From Sphingomonas aquatilis (GTDB lineage: Bacteria > Pseudomonadota > Alphaproteobacteria > Sphingomonadales > Sphingomonadaceae), in the NCBI RefSeq assembly GCF_014196115.1, contig NZ_JACIDB010000003.1:248001-312000 (forward strand): a DNA stretch of 64,000 nucleotides. Reading direction: 5' to 3'. Below, in pieces: positions 15,124 through 23,618 of this stretch. The notes beneath the pieces were generated by a model. It was not told the DNA's origin, searched no databases, and worked only from the letters and a program-made list of their open reading frames with translations. The position numbers were made by a program, and so were the translations under genes. The number at the start of each line of letters is the position of its first letter. Positions within the stretch are counted from its first letter, which is position 1.

Positions 15124-17880
15124 CTAAGCCGTTACGTCCTCCGTCTCGCCCGCCGCGGCGGTGCGTAGCCGCCGTTCCAAAGTCTTCAGACGCGCCGGCT
15201 GGGTGATGCGGTCGCCCGTCAGATCAGTGACGTAGAAAGTGTCGACCGCCCGCTCTCCATAGGTCGCGACATGCGCCGAATGCAGCGTCACCTTCGACTG
15301 GAACAGTGCATGCGCCAGCTGGTTCAGCAGCGCCGGCCGGTCGCGGGCGTTGACCTCGATGACGGTGAAGCGGTTCGACGCATGATTGTCGATCAGCACG
15401 TTCGGCACGATTTCGAACGCATCCGCCCGCGTCCGCGCCGCGGGCTTGGCGACCAGCCGGTCGGCGAGCTTGCCGCGATTGGCCAGCGCATCCTCGATCG
15501 CCATCGTCAGCCGCGTCAGCTGGCTGGCGTCGTCGAACGGGCGGCCGAACGGGTCCTGCACCAGGAAATTGTCGATCGCCATGCCGTCGCGCGTCGTATG
15601 GATGCGCGCGTCGATGATGTTGCCGCCCGCGACATGGATCGCACCGGCGATGCGATAGAACAGCCCGGGATGGTCGGCGGCATAGATCGTCACCAATGTC
15701 GCGCCGCGCGTCGCATAGACCTGCGCATCGATGGAGAGCTGCGCGTCGCCCGCGGCGTCGATGAAGCGCGCGTTATGGGCCAGCACGTCGTCCGGCTCGG
15801 CGATCCAATAGGCCTCGGGAAAGCGCCGGACGAAGGCGGCGAAGCGCGCATCGTCCCACCCCAGCGTCGCCTGCAGTGTCTCCTGCCGCGTGGCGATCCG
15901 CTCGGCGCGGCCGCGCTGCTTGTGGCCCAGACGCAGCACCTCTTCGGCGGCTTCGAACAGATCGGCGAGCAGCTGCCGCTTCCAGCCGTTCCACGTGCCC
16001 GGCCCCACCGCGCGAATGTCGACGATGGTCAGCACCAGCAGCAGGCGCAGGCGTTCGGGGCTTTGCACCACCTCGCAGAAATCGAGGATCGTCTTGAAAT
16101 CGCTCAGGTCGCGCTTGAACGCGGTCGCCGACATCAGCAGGTGCCAGCGCACCAGCCACGCCACCGTCTCCGTCTCGGCGGGTGACAGGCCGAAGCGCGG
16201 GCACAGCCGCTCGGCCACCTCCGCGCCCAGGATCGAATGGTCGCCGCCGCGTCCCTTGGCGATGTCGTGCAGCAGCACCGCAACATAGAGGACGCGGCGC
16301 GAAATGATGTGCTTGATGATCGCGGAGGACAGCGGATGGTCCTCCTTCAGCTCGCCCTTGTCGATCCGGCTCAGCAGGCCGATCGCGCGGATCGTATGCT
16401 CATCCACCGTATAATGGTGGTACATATCGAACTGCATCTGCGCGACGACGCGGCCGAAATCGGGCACGAAACGGCCGAAGACGCCGGCCTCGTTCATCCA
16501 GCGCAGCACCAGTTCGGGATCGCGCGGCGACGTCAACACGTCGAGGAAGAAGGCGTTGGCGCGCGCATCGCGGCGGTGCCCGTCGATCAGCTTGGCATCG
16601 CGCTTGGCGGCGCGCATCGCCAGCGGGTGAATCTCGACGCCGTGCAGGTCGGCGAGCTGGAAGATCTCGATCAGCCGCACCGGGTCTTCGGCGAAATAGT
16701 CGTCGCGGGGCAGTGCGAGGCGTCCGCGATCGAGGACGAAGCCGTGCAGCTTGCCCGGCCGGCGCCGGATCGTCGGCAGGCCGAACCGGCGCCCGCGCGC
16801 TGCGAACCGCTCGTCCAGGTGCGCCAGGAACACGCCGGTCAGGTCGCCGACGGTGCGCGCCTGCAGGAAATAATATTGCATGAACCGCTCGACCGCGGGT
16901 TTGCCCGGGCGATCCGAGAAGCGCATCCGCGCCGCCACTTCGCGCTGCACGTCGAACGTCAGGCGATCCTCCGCGCGGCGGGTGATACTGTGCAGGTGGC
17001 AGCGCACGGCCTGCAGGAAATTGTCGGCGCGGTGGAAGAGCTTATATTCCTCCGGCGTCAGCAGGCCGACGCCGACCAGATCGGCGCCGCGCTGCACGTC
17101 GTAGATATATTTGCCGATCCAGAACAGCGCGTGCAGGTCGCGCAGGCCACCCTTACCCTCCTTGACGTTGGGTTCGACGACGTAGCGCGTGTCGCCCATC
17201 TTGCGATGGCGGGCGTCGCGTTCGGCGAGCTTGTCGGCGATGAACTCGCGTTCGGTGCCGTGCTGCACCTCCGCCTTGAAGCGCCGCGCCGCCTCATCAT
17301 ACAGCGACTGGTCGCCGATGACGTAGCGCGCCTCCAGCAATGCGGTGCGGATCGTCACATCGGCCTTGGCCTGGCGCACCATCTCGTCGAGCGAGCGGCT
17401 GGAATGGCCGATCTTCAGCCCCAGGTCCCACAGCGCGTACAGCATCGATTCGATGACCTGCTCGGCCCAGGGCGTCTGCTTGCCCGGCGTCAGGAAGCCG
17501 ATATCGACATCCGAATAAGGCGCCATCTCGGCGCGGCCGTAGCCGCCGACCGCGATCAGCGTCATCCGCTCGCCCGCGGTAGGGTTGGCGAGCGGGTGAA
17601 GCCGCTGCGTCGCGAGATCGTAGAGCAGGCGCAGCAGCTGGTCGGTCAGATACGCCTGCGCGTTCGATGCCTCCAGCCCGCGTGAGGGATGCGCGGCAAG
17701 GCGGCGCTGGATTTCGGTGCGCCCATCGGCGAGCGCGGCCTTCAGCAACTGCGTCGCCTGCGCGCGCAACGGCGCATCGGCGGCATCGATCGCCGCGATC
17801 CGATCGGCAAGAGCGCGACGATCGATGATCGCGCGGCGATTGGGGATATGGTCGAAACGGCCCTGCATGGCGGCGGTCAT
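15124..17880 (-). CDS. glnD: [Protein-PII] uridylyltransferase / uridylyl-removing enzyme
   Basis: A 918-residue bifunctional sensor of glutamine that modifies PII proteins and so controls nitrogen assimilation. Domains in order: nucleotidyltransferase with GGYGRAEMAPYSDVDIG near residue 115, a GlnD-type helical region (RDLHALFWIGKYIYD), an HD hydrolase domain (VAVLLHDIAKGRGGDHS) that removes UMP, and two C-terminal ACT domains (LVTIYAADHPGLFYRIAGAI; FTVIEVNARDRPALLNQLAH) that bind glutamine. The reading frame is open far upstream (to 18585), but GlnD proteins are near 900 residues, so the ATG at 17880 was chosen. Neither it nor the ATG at 17868 has a good Shine-Dalgarno. Confidence 0.95.
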   Translation of the reverse strand: MTAAMQGRFDHIPNRRAIIDRRALADRIAAIDAADAPLRAQATQLLKAALADGRTEIQRRLAAHPSRGLEASNAQAYLTDQLLRLLYDLATQRLHPLANPTAGERMTLIAVGGYGRAEMAPYSDVDIGFLTPGKQTPWAEQVIESMLYALWDLGLKIGHSSRSLDEMVRQAKADVTIRTALLEARYVIGDQSLYDEAARRFKAEVQHGTEREFIADKLAERDARHRKMGDTRYVVEPNVKEGKGGLRDLHALFWIGKYIYDVQRGADLVGVGLLTPEEYKLFHRADNFLQAVRCHLHSITRRAEDRLTFDVQREVAARMRFSDRPGKPAVERFMQYYFLQARTVGDLTGVFLAHLDERFAARGRRFGLPTIRRRPGKLHGFVLDRGRLALPRDDYFAEDPVRLIEIFQLADLHGVEIHPLAMRAAKRDAKLIDGHRRDARANAFFLDVLTSPRDPELVLRWMNEAGVFGRFVPDFGRVVAQMQFDMYHHYTVDEHTIRAIGLLSRIDKGELKEDHPLSSAIIKHIISRRVLYVAVLLHDIAKGRGGDHSILGAEVAERLCPRFGLSPAETETVAWLVRWHLLMSATAFKRDLSDFKTILDFCEVVQSPERLRLLLVLTIVDIRAVGPGTWNGWKRQLLADLFEAAEEVLRLGHKQRGRAERIATRQETLQATLGWDDARFAAFVRRFPEAYWIAEPDDVLAHNARFIDAAGDAQLSIDAQVYATRGATLVTIYAADHPGLFYRIAGAIHVAGGNIIDARIHTTRDGMAIDNFLVQDPFGRPFDDASQLTRLTMAIEDALANRGKLADRLVAKPAARTRADAFEIVPNVLIDNHASNRFTVIEVNARDRPALLNQLAHALFQSKVTLHSAHVATYGERAVDTFYVTDLTGDRITQPARLKTLERRLRTAAAGETEDVTA

Positions 17881-17972
17881 AGCGGAGACAGGGTTAACGC
17901 GACATGGGCTTGGTGGGGTGGCCGCGCTCACCTGTCCTGGGCGCCTCGCGCCGGCGACGTCCGCATTTTTCG

Positions 17973-18099
17973 CTGTCCTACACGACCCGACTATGCCTAC
18001 CCTCCCATCGCTCTTTGATACCGTGAAGCCGGCTTTTGCGCGTGCCAACGGACGGGAGGGCATTCCGACGATTACGTACCGTCCACTTCGTCCACTTCC
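17973..18099. repeat. Second copy of the CTGTCCTA...CGTCCACTT dispersed repeat
   Basis: Shares CTGTCCTA.ACG, TATGCCTA.CCTCCC, a GGG..CATTCCGAC stretch and two CGTCCACTT units with the copy at 7114-7262. With the 108-bp repeat that follows it, it fills most of the gene-free gap 17881-18343 between the divergent glnD and lnt genes. No gene is seen in that gap. Confidence 0.6.
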
Positions 18100-18180
18100 G
18101 CGGTGCATCGGAGCCTCGGGACGTCGAAGCGAGCCCGCGAATCGGTGAGTGGCGGATGCGCGACGCGGCCACAAATCCCC

Positions 18181-18288
18181 CGTCACCCCGGACTGGTTCC
18201 GGGGTCCACCGGGCCGCGAGGGGATGGCCGGAGGCTCGAACCACCCCCCTCGCCGCAGAGTGGTCCCCGGGACCAGTCCGGGGTGACG
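18181..18288. repeat. Complete 108-bp palindromic repeat
   Basis: Left core GGACTGGTTCC, right core GGGACCAGTCC; the two match apart from one base. It has the same CGTCACC ends and exactly the same length as the copy at 6996. It lies 55 bp upstream of lnt. Confidence 0.9.
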
Positions 18289-18343
18289 CTTGGGGGTTGA
18301 AAGGCCTGGGACAAGCCACCAGCGGTACAGTAAAGCGCCGCGC

Positions 18344-19885
18344 ATGATCGCCGCTGTGTCCCGCCGTCCCGCGCTAACCGCCCTCCTGCTTGGCGTCGTC
18401 GCCGCCACCGGCTTCGCGCCGTTGCAATTTTGGCCGCTGACGCTCCTCGGCCTCGCCGGCCTCGCAGCGCTGGTGCAGGCTGCGCCCACCGGCCGCCGCG
18501 CCGCGTGGATCGGCTGGTCGTGGGGCGTCGGACATTTCACGATCAACAACAATTGGTTCCAGCACGCCTTCGACTTCCAGGACAAGATGCCGCCGGTGCT
18601 CGGCTATTTCGCGGCGGTCGGGCTCGCGCTGTATCTGGCGGTCTTTCCTATGCTGGCGTCGCTGGTCGGCTGGCGCTTTCGGGGGCGCGGCGGCGTGGAT
18701 GCGGCCTTCGCCCTGGTCTTCGCCGCGGCGTGGATCGGCAGCGAATATCTGCGCGCCACGCTGTTCACCGGCTACGCCTGGGACCCGATCGGCGTGATCT
18801 GGGTGCCCGTCATCGGCATCGCGCGGCTGTCGGCATGGATCGGCACCTATGCGCTGTCCGGCGTGACCGTGCTGTTCGCGGTAGCGCTGCTGATGGCGGT
18901 GCGGCGGCACTGGCGGCTGGCGGCGGGCCTCGCAGTGGTGCTGGCCGTCGCGGCGCTATCCGCGCTGTGGACCCATGCGCCTTCCGCAGCGGCGGATGCG
19001 CCGATCCTGCGTGTCGTGCAGCCCAATATCGGCAACGACGTGCGCGGCGAGAATGCGGGCGAATATGCGCTGGCGACGTTGCTGCGCGGTACGCGTCATC
19101 CCGCCGGTGCGCCCCGGCTGGTGCTGTGGCCCGAAGGGCTGCTGCGCGACCTGCTGGAAAGCGGCTATCCCTATTGGGTCTATGGCGATCGGCCGTCGTC
19201 GTGGACGCGCCGCCGGATCGCCGCCGCGCTGCGCCCGGGCGACATCCTGATGACCAGCGCCGACACCTTGTCCTTCGACGCGCGCGGCGAGGTGTCCGGC
19301 GCCGCCAATTCCGTGCTCGCGATCGATGCCGTCGGCCGGATCGTCGGCCGCTACGATAAGGCGCACCTCGTCCCCTATGGCGAATATCTGCCGATGCCAT
19401 GGCTGCTGCGCCCGCTGGGCCTTGCCCGGCTGGTGCCCGGCGACATGGACTTCACGCCCGGTCCCGGCCCGCGGACGCTCAGCCTGCCCGGCTTCGGCGC
19501 GATCGGCGTTCAGGTCTGTTACGAAACGATCTTCTCGGGCGAGTTGATCGAGACGGGCAACCGCCCGCGCCTAATCTTCAACCCATCAAACGACGCATGG
19601 TTCGGCAGCTGGGGATCGCCGCAGTTCCTGGCGCAGACCCGCATGCGCGCGATCGAGGAGGGGCTGCCGATCGTCCGTGCGACGCCCACGGGGATCAGCG
19701 CCGTCATCGCCGCCGACGGGCGTCTCGTTGCGACGATCCCGCATGAGCGGGCAGGGGTATTGGAGGTGCGGATGCCGCCCGCGTTGCCGCCCACTTTGTT
19801 CAGCCGGCTGGGCAATTGGGCGGCGCTGATCGTCGCGCTCGCCTTCCTGGTGGCGGCAATTGCCAACCGCCGTTCAGCGCGGTAA
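18344..19885 (+). CDS. lnt: Apolipoprotein N-acyltransferase
   Basis: A 513-residue inner-membrane enzyme that adds the third acyl chain to lipoproteins. About six to seven N-terminal helices (GFAPLQFWPLTLLGLAGLAAL onward) precede a periplasmic nitrilase-like domain. The catalytic triad residues are visible: Glu in LVLWPEGLLRD, Lys in YDKAHLVPYGEY and Cys in GVQVCYETIFSGEL. One more helix closes the protein. The ATG at 18344 starts the conserved part. metK follows after 39 bp, an order that is usual in the group. It serves the lipoproteins at 32356 and 54247, among others. Confidence 0.95.
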   Translation: MIAAVSRRPALTALLLGVVAATGFAPLQFWPLTLLGLAGLAALVQAAPTGRRAAWIGWSWGVGHFTINNNWFQHAFDFQDKMPPVLGYFAAVGLALYLAVFPMLASLVGWRFRGRGGVDAAFALVFAAAWIGSEYLRATLFTGYAWDPIGVIWVPVIGIARLSAWIGTYALSGVTVLFAVALLMAVRRHWRLAAGLAVVLAVAALSALWTHAPSAAADAPILRVVQPNIGNDVRGENAGEYALATLLRGTRHPAGAPRLVLWPEGLLRDLLESGYPYWVYGDRPSSWTRRRIAAALRPGDILMTSADTLSFDARGEVSGAANSVLAIDAVGRIVGRYDKAHLVPYGEYLPMPWLLRPLGLARLVPGDMDFTPGPGPRTLSLPGFGAIGVQVCYETIFSGELIETGNRPRLIFNPSNDAWFGSWGSPQFLAQTRMRAIEEGLPIVRATPTGISAVIAADGRLVATIPHERAGVLEVRMPPALPPTLFSRLGNWAALIVALAFLVAAIANRRSAR

Positions 19886-19892
19886 GGACGAC

Positions 19893-19912
19893 ATATAAAG
19901 GTATCTTTATAT
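19893..19912. promoter_or_regulatory. AT-rich perfect dyad before metK, candidate SAM/SAH-cycle operator
   Basis: ATATAAAG-GTAT-CTTTATAT is a perfect 8-bp inverted repeat in the 39-bp gap between lnt and metK, ending 12 bases before the metK ATG. It stands out sharply in this G+C-rich sequence. Such sites recall operators of ArsR-family regulators of the SAM cycle (SahR/SamR type); that link is from memory. No SAM riboswitch fits in so short a gap. Confidence 0.6.
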
Positions 19913-19924
19913 CGTTATGAGGCA

Positions 19925-21145
19925 ATGATGCGCGGCAATTACATCTTCACGTCGGAATCGGTTTCGGAAGGTCATCCGGACAAGGTCGCGGACCAGATCA
20001 GCGACACGATCGTCGATCTGTTCCTGTCGAAGGACCCGGAAGCGCGCATCGCCTGCGAAACGCTGACCACGACCAATCTCGTCGTGCTGGCCGGCGAAAT
20101 CCGCTGCAAGGGCGTGTATGAGAACAATGCCTGGGCCGATGGCGCGCTCGCCGAGATCGAGGCGGCGGTCCGCGCGACGGTGAAGCGCATCGGCTACGAA
20201 CAGTCGGGCTTCCACTGGAACGAGTTCACGTTCGAGAACAACCTGCACGGCCAGTCCGCGGAAATCGCGATGGGCGTCGACGAAGGCTCGAACAAGGACG
20301 AGGGCGCGGGCGACCAGGGCATCATGTTCGGGTATGCGACCGACGAGACGCCGGGCCTGATGCCGGCGACGCTCTATTACAGCCACAAAATCCTCGAAAC
20401 GATGGCGGCCGACCGCCATTCGGGCAAGGCGCCGTTCCTGGAGCCGGACGCCAAGAGCCAAGTCACGCTGCAGTATGAAAACGGCGTGCCGGTCCGCGCG
20501 ACCGCGCTGGTCGTCTCGACGCAGCACAAGGCGGGCTATTGCCTGCAGGGCCAGAACGCCGATCCGGCCAAGTATGAGGAACTGCGCGCCTATGTCACCG
20601 GCGTGCTGACCGACGTGCTGCCTGACGGTTTCGTCACTGACGAGACCAAGGTGTACATCAACCCGACCGGCGCATTCGAAATTGGCGGCCCGGACGGCGA
20701 CGCAGGCCTCACCGGCCGCAAGATCATCGTCGACACCTATGGTGGTGCAGCCCCGCACGGCGGCGGCGCGTTCAGCGGCAAGGATCCCACCAAGGTCGAT
20801 CGCTCGGCCGCCTATGTCGCGCGCTATCTCGCCAAAAACGTCGTCGCCGCCGGCCTCGCCAAGCGCTGCACGATCCAGCTGTCGTACGCGATCGGCATCG
20901 CCGAGCCGCTGTCGGTCTATGTCGACACCCACGGCACCGGCACGGTCGCCGAGGACAAGCTGGAAGCGGTCCTGCCGCAGCTCGTGCGCCTGACCCCCAA
21001 GGGCATCCGCCAGCATTTGAAGCTGAACGCGCCGATCTACGTCAAGTCGGCCGCTTATGGTCACTTCGGCCGCGAGCCGGAAGGCGATCTGTTCACCTGG
21101 GAAAAGACCGATCTGGTCGACGCGCTGAAGGCCGCCGTCGCCTGA
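19925..21145 (+). CDS. metK: S-adenosylmethionine synthetase
   Basis: A 406-residue enzyme that makes S-adenosylmethionine from methionine and ATP. The family motifs are all present: [20 protein letters not shown] at the N-terminus, [12 protein letters not shown] (ATP-binding hexapeptide region), and [19 protein letters not shown] (P-loop-like). The length is close to the family norm. Two ATGs are adjacent (19925 and 19928); the first is given. Spacing to lnt is only 39 bp, but the dyad between them suggests separate control. A terminator follows. Confidence 0.96.
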   Translation: MMRGNYIFTSESVSEGHPDKVADQISDTIVDLFLSKDPEARIACETLTTTNLVVLAGEIRCKGVYENNAWADGALAEIEAAVRATVKRIGYEQSGFHWNEFTFENNLHGQSAEIAMGVDEGSNKDEGAGDQGIMFGYATDETPGLMPATLYYSHKILETMAADRHSGKAPFLEPDAKSQVTLQYENGVPVRATALVVSTQHKAGYCLQGQNADPAKYEELRAYVTGVLTDVLPDGFVTDETKVYINPTGAFEIGGPDGDAGLTGRKIIVDTYGGAAPHGGGAFSGKDPTKVDRSAAYVARYLAKNVVAAGLAKRCTIQLSYAIGIAEPLSVYVDTHGTGTVAEDKLEAVLPQLVRLTPKGIRQHLKLNAPIYVKSAAYGHFGREPEGDLFTWEKTDLVDALKAAVA

Positions 21146-21174
21146 CGATCACGCATCCTACGGTTGCATGATAG

Positions 21175-21215
21175 CGCCCTTCCCCGTCGTATGATGGGGG
21201 AGGGCGTTTCGGTTT
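21175..21215 (+). terminator. Terminator of metK
   Basis: CGCCCTTCCCC pairs with GGGGGAGGGCG (one G-U pair) across a ten-base loop, followed by TTTCGGTTT. It begins 29 bp after the metK stop. Confidence 0.75.
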
Positions 21216-21237
21216 GGGGTCCGAGACTCCCTGAGCG

Positions 21238-21579
21238 TCAGCGGTAGGGGTTGTTGAGCTCGGCGATCCAGCCGGCACGGGGCGTGACGCCGACGCCGCG
21301 CGGTTTGCGCGCCTCGTCGAGGTCGATCAGCTCGTTGAAGCTCAGTCCGGCGAGCCGGTCGCTGACCCACCGCACCGTGGCGACCAGATCGGGCATCGAA
21401 CCCATGTGCAGCATGACCGTCGCGCCGGTGGTGAGGTCGTTGTCATGTTCGATACAGGCGCCATGCCGCGACAGATTGCGGACGCGGCGCTCGCGCGATC
21501 GACCATCGGCGGTCATCACGATGGCGCGGACGATGACACTGTTGCGCTTTTCGCGCGCGGGTTCGGGTATCGGTTCCAT
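21238..21579 (-). CDS. PilZ-domain protein
   Basis: A 113-residue single-domain protein. REKRNSVIVRAIV begins the domain; RRVRNLSRHGACIEHD matches the N/DxSxxG PilZ motif, and RWVSDRLAGLSFNE closes it. An RxxxR-like arginine pair precedes the barrel only loosely (R..KR), so c-di-GMP binding is possible but not assured. It is a plausible effector for the GGDEF/EAL protein at 41132. It faces metK convergently across a shared gap that holds the metK terminator. Confidence 0.8.
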   Translation of the reverse strand: MEPIPEPAREKRNSVIVRAIVMTADGRSRERRVRNLSRHGACIEHDNDLTTGATVMLHMGSMPDLVATVRWVSDRLAGLSFNELIDLDEARKPRGVGVTPRAGWIAELNNPYR

Positions 21580-21660
21580 GGCGTGCGCGGATCGATCTGA
21601 CAGAGATTAGTCACCGGTTTGTAAACGACCCGATGTGGGGTGGTTGCCCCTAAATTGGGG

Positions 21661-22026
21661 CTATTTCGGCGCTGTTTCGCGGTCGGGGACTAAGTGGTTG
21701 AGCGCGCTATCGATCGCGGCTTCCGCCACCCATCCTACCAAGCCCGCCACGATCGCTTCCGACAGCGGCGAGGGCGACCCAGCGGTGTGCTCCGCATGTT
21801 TCGCGGCATGCGTTCGCTGCCGAATCGCCGTACGGACTGCGCTGGCGACGACATGCACGGCGAGCATCCGCGCCCCGCCACGCATCAGGTCGGGCCGGCG
21901 GGTGACCAGCCCGGCGGCGATCGTGCCGACCGATGCCGCGACCAACTGGGGCTGCTGCGCGACCTCGCCCAGAAATGCCGGCAGACGTCGCGTGGTGTCG
22001 TTTGCCGGTACGATAGCTTGGCTCAC
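21661..22026 (-). CDS. Hypothetical small membrane-associated protein, GTG start
   Basis: A 121-residue protein of unknown family. It starts with GTG at 22026, whose GTGA overlaps the stop of the formate/nitrite-type channel gene; a GGGAGA lies 6 bases upstream. Two weakly hydrophobic, alanine-rich helices are visible (LVAASVGTIAAGLV; AIVAGLVGWVAEAAIDSAL), separated by a basic stretch with RQRTHAAKHAEH. The tight coupling points to a joint function with the channel. A much longer frame in the same phase (to 22506) runs antisense to nothing but overlaps the channel gene and was not used. Confidence 0.62.
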   Translation of the reverse strand: MSQAIVPANDTTRRLPAFLGEVAQQPQLVAASVGTIAAGLVTRRPDLMRGGARMLAVHVVASAVRTAIRQRTHAAKHAEHTAGSPSPLSEAIVAGLVGWVAEAAIDSALNHLVPDRETAPK

Positions 22027-22838
22027 CGATTGTCTCCCTGCGGCATTTCGCCGCGAACCTGTGCGTGGGCAAGCAGTGCGAAGATGCCGGCGCCGCCGAA
22101 CAGATTGCCAAGCACGGCCGGCGCGATCAATCCACCCAGCGTCTGCCACGCCCCGGTCTGACCGGCGAACCATAATAGAAATGCCTCCGCTGACCCGACG
22201 ATCGAATGGCTGAAGCTGCCGATCGCCAGAACATAGGTGAAGATGCCGATGACCGTCACGCTCTGTTCCCGCGCATTGGGCAGCGCCCAGGCGAGGACGG
22301 CGATCAGGAAGCCGGCCGGCACCGCATTGACGAAGGTGCGCCCCGGCGACAGCTCGGTAATCCCCTGTGAGATGGTCAGTGCCGCATCGTGAATCGCCGC
22401 ATTGCCCATGGCACCGCTGGCGATTGCGAAGGCTGCGATGGCGGTGCCGCACAAGTTGGCGGCGAGTACGATGCCCCACAGGCGCAACGTTCGTGCCAGC
22501 GCCCACCGCGACGGCCGCGTGACGAGCGGCAGCATCGCGGTGATCGTGCTTTCGGTGAACAGTTGCATCCGGCCGAGGATGACGACGATGAACCCGACCG
22601 GATAGCCGAGCCCCACGACCAATTCACGCCAGGGCATGGCGGGCAAGACCGCATGTAACGCGGCCTCGGCCAGCAGCGATACCGTGATCGCAATGCCCGC
22701 CGCCAGCCCGGAAAAGAACAGCGATCGGATCGGGCGGCGCAGTTCCTCCTCACCCTCTTCGCGGACAGTGCGGTGCAGATCCTTGGCGTCCGCCGCCTTC
22801 AGATCGTCATCGTCGGAGGTGTCTGAAGGGGCGTCCAT
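22023..22838 (-). CDS. Formate/nitrite transporter (FNT) family channel
   Basis: A 271-residue membrane protein of the YfdC/FNT type with an acidic N-terminal tail and about six helices (SLFFSGLAAGIAITVSLLAE; GYPVGFIVVILGRMQLFTES; NLCGTAIAAFAIASGAM; NAVPAGFLIAVLAWAL). RMQLFTEST and the loop around GSFSHSIVGSAE fit the family. It would pass small monovalent anions such as formate, nitrite or a relative. The ATG at 22838 is preferred over an upstream TTG at 22850; neither has a strong Shine-Dalgarno. It is co-translated with the small protein that follows. Confidence 0.83.
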   Translation of the reverse strand: MDAPSDTSDDDDLKAADAKDLHRTVREEGEEELRRPIRSLFFSGLAAGIAITVSLLAEAALHAVLPAMPWRELVVGLGYPVGFIVVILGRMQLFTESTITAMLPLVTRPSRWALARTLRLWGIVLAANLCGTAIAAFAIASGAMGNAAIHDAALTISQGITELSPGRTFVNAVPAGFLIAVLAWALPNAREQSVTVIGIFTYVLAIGSFSHSIVGSAEAFLLWFAGQTGAWQTLGGLIAPAVLGNLFGGAGIFALLAHAQVRGEMPQGDNR

Positions 22839-22934
22839 CGTGACGTGCAACGGTCGGTGGCGGCGCTTGGCTCCCGCGTGCCCGGGCGATTGGGGCGTTT
22901 CCCTCTTCCCCCATCTGTTCTAGGGCGCGGCGCC

Positions 22935-23615
22935 ATGAACGATCCCGCCACCATCCGCCGCCTGTACGGCCGCCGTCAGGGCCATAAATTGCGCGTCGGT
23001 CAGGCCGCGCTGGTCGAGGAGACGCTCGACGCGCTCAGCGTTCCCGAGACGGGACCGATCGAAGGCAAGGCGCTGTTCGGCGACGACCGGCCGCTGGAGT
23101 TGGAGATCGGTTTCGGCGCGGGCGAGCATCTGGCGGGGCAGGCGACGGTGCGGCCGGAAACGGGCTTCATCGGCTGCGAACCGTTCCTGAACGGCGTGGT
23201 CGGCGCACTGGGTCATATCCGCGATGGCGGCCTCACCAACGTGCGGCTGCACATGGGGGATGCCCTCGACGTGGTGGAGCGGCTGCCCGATGCCAGCCTG
23301 TCGCGCGTCTATCTGCTCCACCCCGATCCATGGCGTAAGGCGCGCCATGCCAAGCGCCGCATGGTCAACCATGGCCCGCTTGACGCCATCGCTGCCAAGC
23401 TGAAGCCGGGCGCCGAATTCCGGCTGGGCACCGACGATCCCACCTATTGCCGCTGGGCGATGATGGTGATGGACCAGCGCCGCGACTTCGAATGGCAGGC
23501 GCGCGAGCCGGCCGACTTCCTGGTCCGCCCCAACGACTGGCCCGAAACCCGCTACGAGCGCAAGGCGCGCAGGCAGGGCCACGAGGTGTGGTACTTCCGC
23601 TACGTCCGACGGTAG
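22935..23615 (+). CDS. trmB: tRNA (guanine-N7)-methyltransferase
   Basis: A 226-residue SAM-dependent enzyme that makes m7G46 in tRNA. Visible motifs: LELEIGFGAGEHLAGQA (SAM site), FIGCEPFLNGVVG, VYLLHPDPWRKARHAKRR (the TrmB signature) and GTDDPTYCRWAM. The ATG at 22935 starts the conserved RRLYGRRQGHKL. In relatives trmB often follows metK closely; here the PilZ and FNT genes separate them. Confidence 0.95.
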   Translation: MNDPATIRRLYGRRQGHKLRVGQAALVEETLDALSVPETGPIEGKALFGDDRPLELEIGFGAGEHLAGQATVRPETGFIGCEPFLNGVVGALGHIRDGGLTNVRLHMGDALDVVERLPDASLSRVYLLHPDPWRKARHAKRRMVNHGPLDAIAAKLKPGAEFRLGTDDPTYCRWAMMVMDQRRDFEWQAREPADFLVRPNDWPETRYERKARRQGHEVWYFRYVRR

Positions 23616-23618
23616 GCG

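Noticed and set aside
17881..18585. Upstream extension of the glnD frame by 235 codons
   Set aside because: GlnD proteins are near 900 residues; the extension is coded through a 108-bp repeat and the other dispersed repeat and has no domain.
21630..21660. GCCCCTAAATTGGGGC as terminator of the small gene at 21661
   Set aside because: The stem is only five bases and no T-run follows on the minus strand.
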